64,000 bases of DNA, taken from positions 1-64,000 of the forward strand of contig JAPLOE010000213.1 of NCBI GenBank assembly GCA_026692705.1, read 5' to 3'. A program made the position numbers and the translations under genes. Numbering within the stretch: the stretch's first letter is position 1; the number at the start of each line of letters is the position of its first letter. Source of the DNA: Planctomycetota bacterium. Its GTDB lineage: Bacteria > Planctomycetota > UBA1135 > GCA-002686595. Positions 57,988 to 64,000 of the stretch are shown piece after piece. The notes beneath the pieces were generated by a model. The model saw only the letters and a list, made by a program, of their open reading frames with translations. It had not been told where the DNA came from and made no database searches.

Positions 57988-60135
57988 TCACGGCATACGC
58001 ACGAGCAGCGGTTCGCTCCCCACTGTCACCCGGCGCTCGTGCTCGCCCACACGCACCACGTAGGTCCCGGAGACCACGCGGAACGCGTGCGGCGATCCCG
58101 GTACGAGACGCGTGTGGCCAAGGCGTTCACCAGCGACGGAAAGCACGTCGAGCCAGTCGGCGGGCTCGGCGTCGCGCGCGAAGATCACGCACAGGTCCGC
58201 GCCAGGTGCGAGCTCGAGCTCGACGTTCTCGATCGGAACGTCTTTCACGTCCACCGTTCGCTGCACCAAAGGAAGCCCTGCGCCGCTGAACGACAGCCTG
58301 TACTTGCCTGGGATGAGCCCGGCGGCGACGAACCTGCCTTCCGCGTCGATCTCGAACGCGCGTATTCCGCCGCTCCACACCGGCTCCCCGGTCCGTTGGT
58401 CTAGCCGCTGGCAAGCGACGCGCACGGTCAGCTGTCCCGGCTCCGCTCCAACCACCCGGCCGCGGAGCGCGATGCCCTTCGACACGAACACGTCGCCGAG
58501 GTCGAGCTCCGCACCCGGCTCGATCTTCAGTTCCTCGTCCCACGCATACCCCGCCTCGAACAGCGACACGCGCCACGGCCCGGGGTCAAGCCCAGAGAAT
58601 TTCACGCGTCCGTCAGCATCGATGGGACCGAGCGACAGCTTCGAGAACTCACCGACGAGTGAGACGGACCCTCGAACGAACGGCAATCTCGTGTCGGCCG
58701 CGACGAGGCGCGCCCGCACCGACCCGGGAGTGAACGACAGGTCGCGGCCGGCGAGATCGAACTCGACCGTCGTGGCGCCGGGCTGCACACGCTTGCGGTC
58801 GAGAACGGTGCGCCGGCGGACGAGATGCACCCACACGGGAACGTTCACGCCGATCTCGAGCGAGCCGAGCGAATCCGGGTCGGCCTCCGACGAACGCCCG
58901 GGACGGAAGATTCCGAATCCGAAGACGCCCGCGCGCTGCGCCGCATTCTCTTCGAACCGTTCTCCCAGCGGCTCGATCGTCGCGACTGCGAACGCCGAAG
59001 AGCCGGAGCGCAGTTCGTCACTTCCCGGCCCCGCGATCACGTCGATCTTCCACGGTCGCTCCAGTCGCACGACGACTTCGAGCCGCTGCAGCCCGGGCAC
59101 GACTTCGAATTCCGTCGTGCCCGTGCCCTGCTCCCCCGCACTCGCCCAGAGCCAATGCACGCCGACCGCAACACTCGGAAGCGTGAACGCCCCGTCCGAC
59201 GCGCAAGCGACCTGCGTCCGCTTTCCGTCCATGTCCTTCAGCCACACGAACGGCGCCGACTCGAGCTCTTCCCCATCGTTCTCCGGCCGAACGTGCCCGA
59301 ACACCACCGTGCCCCACGTCATCAACGACGCTACGTCTGCGACCGACGGAAGGCCCGTGCCCGCATCCGCCACGTCCTTCATCGCGCGCACCTCCGTCGG
59401 CGCCTCCACGCGCTCGTCCTCGACCCGAGCTTGCGCCACTTCGGCGCTTGCGACCGGAACCGCGACGCCCACCAGCGAGTCGGAGAAGGCCTCGGGCTCA
59501 TCCGTTCGCATCCACAGGATCGCCCCGATCAGCATCAAAGCGGCCGCACTCGCGGCGAGTTTCCATCCCACGAGGGCTCCTCCGGCGATGAGAGGTTTCG
59601 ATGCCGTCGACGTCGCGGGCACGACCAGCGTGGACCACAGCGAGCGGTCGCCGTAGTCGCGGTCGAGGCGCTCGCGCAGGAGCGAGTGCGCGCGAGCGAG
59701 ACGGTTGCGCACGGTCGAGCCGGATTCACCCGAGCGGCGCGCGATGTCCTCGGCCGAGAGGCCCTCGTAGTGGCGCAGGAGCACGACCGAGCGGTAGGAC
59801 TCTGGCAGGTTCGCGACGGCGGAGAGCACACGGCGCTGCAATTCGGCGCGCGCGAGCAGCTCGTCGGGTCCCGGCACGGCTTCGGGGCGCGCGGTCGCAC
59901 GCTCGCGTTCGCTGCGCGCCGCGTCGCGGGTGCGCCGGCGCGCGACGAGGTTCCGCAGGACACCCCCGAGCCAGCCGCGCGCTCCTCGGGCCTTGCCCCC
60001 TTCGCGCAGCGCCTCGAGCCAGGTGTCCTGCGCGAGATCCTCGGCGGACGCCGCGTCCGCACACAGCCGCTCGGCGAGCGCGCGCACCCACTCGCGCTCC
60101 TCGAACAGTTGCTCGAATCCGCTTTCCTGCTCCAC
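57988..60135 (-). CDS. ECF sigma factor fused through a TM helix to extracytoplasmic regulatory-like domains
   Basis: Sigma2 AEDLAQDTWLEALRE; sigma4 LPESYRSVVLLRHYEGLSAEDIARRSGESGSTVRNRLARAHSLLRERL; TM WKLAASAAALMLIGAILWM; about 480 aa C-terminal beta-rich region. Confidence 0.88.
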   Translation of the reverse strand: MEQESGFEQLFEEREWVRALAERLCADAASAEDLAQDTWLEALREGGKARGARGWLGGVLRNLVARRRTRDAARSERERATARPEAVPGPDELLARAELQRRVLSAVANLPESYRSVVLLRHYEGLSAEDIARRSGESGSTVRNRLARAHSLLRERLDRDYGDRSLWSTLVVPATSTASKPLIAGGALVGWKLAASAAALMLIGAILWMRTDEPEAFSDSLVGVAVPVASAEVAQARVEDERVEAPTEVRAMKDVADAGTGLPSVADVASLMTWGTVVFGHVRPENDGEELESAPFVWLKDMDGKRTQVACASDGAFTLPSVAVGVHWLWASAGEQGTGTTEFEVVPGLQRLEVVVRLERPWKIDVIAGPGSDELRSGSSAFAVATIEPLGERFEENAAQRAGVFGFGIFRPGRSSEADPDSLGSLEIGVNVPVWVHLVRRRTVLDRKRVQPGATTVEFDLAGRDLSFTPGSVRARLVAADTRLPFVRGSVSLVGEFSKLSLGPIDADGRVKFSGLDPGPWRVSLFEAGYAWDEELKIEPGAELDLGDVFVSKGIALRGRVVGAEPGQLTVRVACQRLDQRTGEPVWSGGIRAFEIDAEGRFVAAGLIPGKYRLSFSGAGLPLVQRTVDVKDVPIENVELELAPGADLCVIFARDAEPADWLDVLSVAGERLGHTRLVPGSPHAFRVVSGTYVVRVGEHERRVTVGSEPLLVRMP

Positions 60136-60185
60136 AAAGGCTCCTGTGTCCGCCGCGGCCGGAATCGTCGCACGAATTCCGGGAT

Positions 60186-61769
60186 TCAGCGCAGTCCGAG
60201 GCGCGTGGCGAGGTGGTGCAGGTTGCTGCGGTGCAGGCCGAGGGAGCGCGCGGCGGCGGCCCAGTTGTCGCGGTGCAGCGTGAGCGCGCGGCGGATGCGC
60301 GCGCGCTGGAATTCGAGCGTGGCCTCGCGCAGGGGCAGGTCGGAGGCGACGGACGGTGAGGTGTCGGGAGCGGTCGACGCCGAAAGCTCGGCCGGTGCGT
60401 CCGCGGAAAGATCGCTCGTCCGAACGATCACGGTCTCGCCGGGCTGCGTGCGGCCGACGGCGCGCAGGATGGCGCGCGAGAGCGCGTTCTCGAGCTCGCG
60501 CACGTTGCCGCGCCAGGTCCCGCGCCCGAGCTGGTCGCGCGCGTCGGGCGAGATGCGGATCGGTCCGGTGCCGAGCCTGCGCCGCGCGCGGTCGGCGAAG
60601 TGGCCCGCGAGCAGCGGGATGTCCTCGGCGTGGTCGCGCAGCGCCGGCACCTTGATGCGGCAGACGTCGAGGCGGTGCAGCAGGTCCGCGCGGAAACGCC
60701 CGGCGCGCACCTCGGCCTCGAGGTCGCGGTTGGTGGCGGCGAAGATGCGCACGTCGACGCGTGCGACGAGGTCGGAGCCGACCGGCTGAACCTCGCCTTC
60801 CTGCAGCACTCGCAGGAGTTTCGGTTGCACGTGCAGCGGCAACTCGCCGATTTCGTCGAGGAAAAGGCTCGCGCCGTCGGCGACGCGGAACTTGCCGGGC
60901 CGCGCCTCGGTCGCGCCGGTGAAGGCGCCCTTCACGTGGCCGAAGAGCTCACTCTCGACGATCGACTCCGGCAACGCGGCGCAGTTGACGTACACGAGCG
61001 CCTCGCTCGAGCGCCGCGACTGCGAATGCAGCGTCCGCACCGCGAGTTCCTTGCCCGTGCCGGTCTCGCCGGTGACGAGCACGGGCAGGTCGGTGCTCGC
61101 GACGAGCTCGATCTCGCGCCGCAGCTGCACCATCGGCTCGCTCTGGCCGAGCAAGCCCCCACCGCGGCGGTCGAGCATGTCGCGCACGAGCTCGCGCGCG
61201 ATCTGGCCTTTCTGGCTCGCGTGGCGCTCGAGCGCGACGATCAGGTCGTTCGTGCGCAACGCGGCGGCGCTGAGCGCGGCGAGCTGCTCGAGAAAACGTG
61301 GATCGACCGCATCGAAGGCGCCTTCTTCGAGCGCGTCCGCCGTCAGCACGCCGACGAGCTCGCCCTCGACCCGCAGCGGACAACCGAGGCACGAATGCAC
61401 GTCGAGGTGCGGCGCATCGGTGACGAGGCCGTCGTAGGGATCGGGCAGGCTCGAGTCGGACGGGAAGAGCGTCGGCGCGGCGGCGCGGCACAGGATGTCG
61501 AGGCGCGGATGTTCGCTGCGGCGGAAGCGCCGGCCGAAGACGTCGCTCGCGAGGCCGTGCGCGGCGATCGGGACGAGCTCGTCGCCGTCGAGGCGCAACA
61601 GCACCGCCGCGTCGCACGGCAACGCGCGCACGACGGCCGCGACGAGGCGCCGCGAGCGGTCTTCGCTCGACAGCGACGCCGTCATGTCGAGCGCGATCGA
61701 GAGCAACGTGTCGGCGGCGCTCGGGGCGGGTGCGGCGCTGGCCGCGGGCTTCTTGCTGGGCTTGGGCAT
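60186..61769 (-). CDS. norR: NorR-like GAF-AAA-HTH sigma-54-dependent activator
   Basis: GAF domain (DVHSCLGCPLRVEGELVGVLTADAL), GETGTGKE, GAFTGA, HTH AAARSLGLHRSNLHHLATRLGL; NO-gene neighbours. Alternative start at 61805. Confidence 0.85.
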   Translation of the reverse strand: MPKPSKKPAASAAPAPSAADTLLSIALDMTASLSSEDRSRRLVAAVVRALPCDAAVLLRLDGDELVPIAAHGLASDVFGRRFRRSEHPRLDILCRAAAPTLFPSDSSLPDPYDGLVTDAPHLDVHSCLGCPLRVEGELVGVLTADALEEGAFDAVDPRFLEQLAALSAAALRTNDLIVALERHASQKGQIARELVRDMLDRRGGGLLGQSEPMVQLRREIELVASTDLPVLVTGETGTGKELAVRTLHSQSRRSSEALVYVNCAALPESIVESELFGHVKGAFTGATEARPGKFRVADGASLFLDEIGELPLHVQPKLLRVLQEGEVQPVGSDLVARVDVRIFAATNRDLEAEVRAGRFRADLLHRLDVCRIKVPALRDHAEDIPLLAGHFADRARRRLGTGPIRISPDARDQLGRGTWRGNVRELENALSRAILRAVGRTQPGETVIVRTSDLSADAPAELSASTAPDTSPSVASDLPLREATLEFQRARIRRALTLHRDNWAAAARSLGLHRSNLHHLATRLGLR

Positions 61770-61870
61770 CGTGGTTCGTTCCGCGCGGGAGCGTGTTGTC
61801 GCCATCGCAACAAGTGTAGTGGTGTTCACAACGCCGTGGCGCTGCCTTTTCGACAACACACCGTCGTAAG

Positions 61871-61887
61871 TCGTTGATTTTCAACGA
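61871..61887. promoter_or_regulatory. Inverted repeat TCGTTGA-ttt-TCAACGA in the norR/ytfE intergenic region
   Basis: Exact 7-bp palindrome just upstream of the sigma-54-like promoter. Confidence 0.45.
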
Positions 61888-61897
61888 TCCACGCGCG

Positions 61898-61914
61898 TGG
61901 CACGGCCTTCGCCA
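61898..61914 (+). promoter_or_regulatory. Sigma-54-like promoter (TGGCACGgcctTCGCC) upstream of ytfE/ric
   Basis: Exact -24 TGGCACG and GG-N10-GC spacing; 28 bp before ATG 61942; adjacent NorR-like gene. Confidence 0.65.
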
Positions 61915-61941
61915 TGGGTCCCTCGAACCCCGGAGGAACCC

Positions 61942-62619
61942 ATGACGACCACCACCCTGCTTCGCCCCGAAACCAGCCTCGCCGACCTCGCCACCCAGCT
62001 CCCCGGCGCGATCCGCGTCTTCCACCGCCACCACCTCGACTTCTGCTGCGGCGGCCACGTGTCGCTCGGCAGCGCCTGCGCCGAACGCAAGCTCGACGTC
62101 GGCTCGGTGACGGCGGAGCTGCGCGACGAGAGCGCGCGTTCGAGCGAGCCGTTGCCCGCCGACACGCTCGCCGTGCCGGAACTCGTCGCGCACATCCTCG
62201 AGCGCTTCCACGCCAAGCACCGCGAGGACCTGCCGCAGCTCGTCGCGATGGCGCGCAAGGTCGAGAAGGTCCATGCCGAGCGCGCCGATTGCCCGCGTGG
62301 CCTCGCGGCGTTCCTCGCGTTCCTGTCCGACGAGCTCGAGAGCCATATGCAGAAGGAGGAGCAGGTGCTCTTCCCGATGATCCTCTCCGGCCGCGGCCGC
62401 ATGGCGGCGATGCCCGTGCAGGTGATGGAGCTCGAGCACAAGGAGCACGGCGCGAATCTCGAGCGCCTGCGCAAGCTCACGAACGATCACACCGCGCCCT
62501 CCGATGCGTGCGCGACGTGGACCGGCCTGTACCTCGGCCTCGCCGAACTCGAGCGCGAGCTGATGCAGCACATCCACCTCGAGAACAACGTCCTCTTCCC
62601 GCGCGCGCTGCGCGCCTAG
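61942..62619 (+). CDS. ytfE: Iron-sulfur cluster repair di-iron protein (YtfE/ScdA/RIC)
   Basis: LPGAIRVFHRHHLDFCCGGHVSLGSAC; His/Glu di-iron motifs RFHAKHREDLPQL, ELEHKEHG, HIHLENNVLFPRAL. Confidence 0.95.
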   Translation: MTTTTLLRPETSLADLATQLPGAIRVFHRHHLDFCCGGHVSLGSACAERKLDVGSVTAELRDESARSSEPLPADTLAVPELVAHILERFHAKHREDLPQLVAMARKVEKVHAERADCPRGLAAFLAFLSDELESHMQKEEQVLFPMILSGRGRMAAMPVQVMELEHKEHGANLERLRKLTNDHTAPSDACATWTGLYLGLAELERELMQHIHLENNVLFPRALRA

Positions 62620-62642
62620 GCCCCTCGAAACGTCCCAACCCC

Positions 62643-64000
62643 ATGAAATTCACCGAGAAACGCCTGTGGATCGTGCTGTGCTTGGTCGTCGGGCTCGGCT
62701 TCTTCCTGCTCGGCTTCGGCGGCCGCGAGATCTACCGCCAGGCGCCGCCGCTGCCTGAGCGCGTCGTCACGGAGTCGGGTCAGGTCCTCGCGACGCGCGA
62801 GCAGATCCTCGACGGCCAGCAGGTCTGGCAGTCGATCGGCGGCCAGCAGATCGGCTCGATCTGGGGCCACGGCAGCTACCAGGCGCCGGACTGGTCCGCG
62901 GACTGGCTGCACCGCGAGTGCGTCGCGCTGCTCGACCTTTGGAGCCGCAACGAACACGGCAAGCCCTACGCCGAGCTCGATGCAGCGACGAAGGGTGCGC
63001 TCGATGCGCGCCTGGTGCGCGAGATGCGCACGAACCGCTACGACGCCGCGAGCGGCACGCTGGTGCTGAGCGACGCGCGCGCGGCGGCGCGAACGGAAGT
63101 CGCGCAGCACTACAAGGCGCTCTTCGGCGGCGACGAGTCGCTCGCGAGCCTGCGCGAGGACTACGCGCTGCAGGACGACGCGCTCACCGACGCGGTCGAG
63201 CTCGAGCGGCTGGCGACGTTCTTCGGCTGGACGGCCTGGTCCTGCACGACCGAACGCCCCGGCGAAAACTACACGTACACCAACAACTGGCCGCACGAGC
63301 CGCTCGTCGCCAACGTGCCGACCTCGTCGAACGTGCTGTGGTCGATGCTCTCGATCGTGGCGCTGCTCGCGGGCATCGGCGGCATGGTGTGGTTCCTCGC
63401 GAGCCGCGGCCGCGAGGAAGAGGACCCGCCGGCGCCGGCGCGCGACCCGCTCTCGGGCCTCGTGCTCACGCCCTCGATGCGCGCCGTCGGCAAGTACATC
63501 GGCGTCGCCGTCGCGCTCTTCTGCGTGCAGGTCGTGCTCGGCGCCGTCACCGCGCATTACACCGTCGAAGGCGAGGCCTTCTTCGGCTTCCCGCTCGCGA
63601 AGTGGCTGCCTTACGTGACGAGCCGCACGTGGCACATCCAGACCGGCGTGTTCTGGATCGCGACCGCGTTCCTCGCGACGGGCCTGTTCTTCGCGCCCGT
63701 GATCGGCGGCCGCGAGCCCAAGGGCCAGCGCCTCGGCGTGCACCTGCTGCTCGCCGCGTTGTTCCTCGTCGTCGGCGGCTCGCTGACCGGCGAATGGCTG
63801 TCGGTCGAGCGCAAGCTCGGCCTCGACGCCTCCTTCTGGTTCGGCCATCAGGGCTACGAGTACGTCGACCTCGGCCGCGTGTGGCAGATCGCGCTCTTCG
63901 GCGGCCTGCTCGGCTGGCTGTTCCTGATGCTGCGCGCGCTCGCGCCCGCGCTGAAGAAGGGCGCCGCCAACCGCAGCTTGATCGGGCTCTTCACGCTCTC
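62643..64000 (+). CDS. norB: Quinol-dependent nitric oxide reductase large subunit (qNOR/NorZ type), truncated by window end
   Basis: Translated from ATG 62643: MKFTEKRLWIVLCLVVGLGFFLLGFGGREIYRQAPPLPERVVTESGQVL...QVWQSIGGQQIGSIWGHGSYQAPDWSADWLHRE...NNWPHEPLVAN; qNOR N-terminal extension. Confidence 0.92.
   Translation, partial: MKFTEKRLWIVLCLVVGLGFFLLGFGGREIYRQAPPLPERVVTESGQVLATREQILDGQQVWQSIGGQQIGSIWGHGSYQAPDWSADWLHRECVALLDLWSRNEHGKPYAELDAATKGALDARLVREMRTNRYDAASGTLVLSDARAAARTEVAQHYKALFGGDESLASLREDYALQDDALTDAVELERLATFFGWTAWSCTTERPGENYTYTNNWPHEPLVANVPTSSNVLWSMLSIVALLAGIGGMVWFLASRGREEEDPPAPARDPLSGLVLTPSMRAVGKYIGVAVALFCVQVVLGAVTAHYTVEGEAFFGFPLAKWLPYVTSRTWHIQTGVFWIATAFLATGLFFAPVIGGREPKGQRLGVHLLLAALFLVVGGSLTGEWLSVERKLGLDASFWFGHQGYEYVDLGRVWQIALFGGLLGWLFLMLRALAPALKKGAANRSLIGLFTL

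Overview
High-GC bacterial chromosome segment of about 64 kb, probably from a planctomycete-like organism. That placement is inferred from DUF6288/DUF2752-type genes, an ECF sigma factor with a long extracytoplasmic C-terminus, and gene content; no phylogenetic marker is present. I found no rRNA, tRNA, CRISPR array or intact transposon. Main blocks: (1) 1-12.8 kb, a glycan/glycoprotein-degradation neighbourhood (M60-like peptidase, GH95 fucosidase, rhamnose/fucose mutarotase, sialidase-like, sialate O-acetylesterase-like, nucleoside/sugar MFS). (2) 12.88-13.36 kb, a highly structured leader resembling the SAM-I/SAM-IV riboswitch core in front of an orphan ORF that looks like an integrase N-terminus. 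(3) 24.6-35.6 kb, a divergent locus for a type III polyketide / lipid-quinone-like product. One arm is YceI, lipoprotein, methyltransferase, ICMT-like and type III PKS; the other is MMPL exporter, FAD reductase, unknown protein, histidine kinase and NtrC-type activator. Nearly all genes in each arm overlap at start/stop, and sigma-54-like -24/-12 promoters face outward from the shared intergenic region. The PKS carries an in-frame TAG before its catalytic His and Asn. (4) 42.2-51.1 kb, a sulfur-handling operon (MBL-rhodanese, two YeeE/YedE halves, TauE) running into an RND tripartite pump, tail-to-tail with a second CusCBA-like RND system. (5) 58-64 kb, a membrane-anchored ECF sigma fusion and a norR-ytfE/ric-qNOR nitric oxide module. 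All assignments come from reading the supplied translations and sequence by eye; no database search was run.
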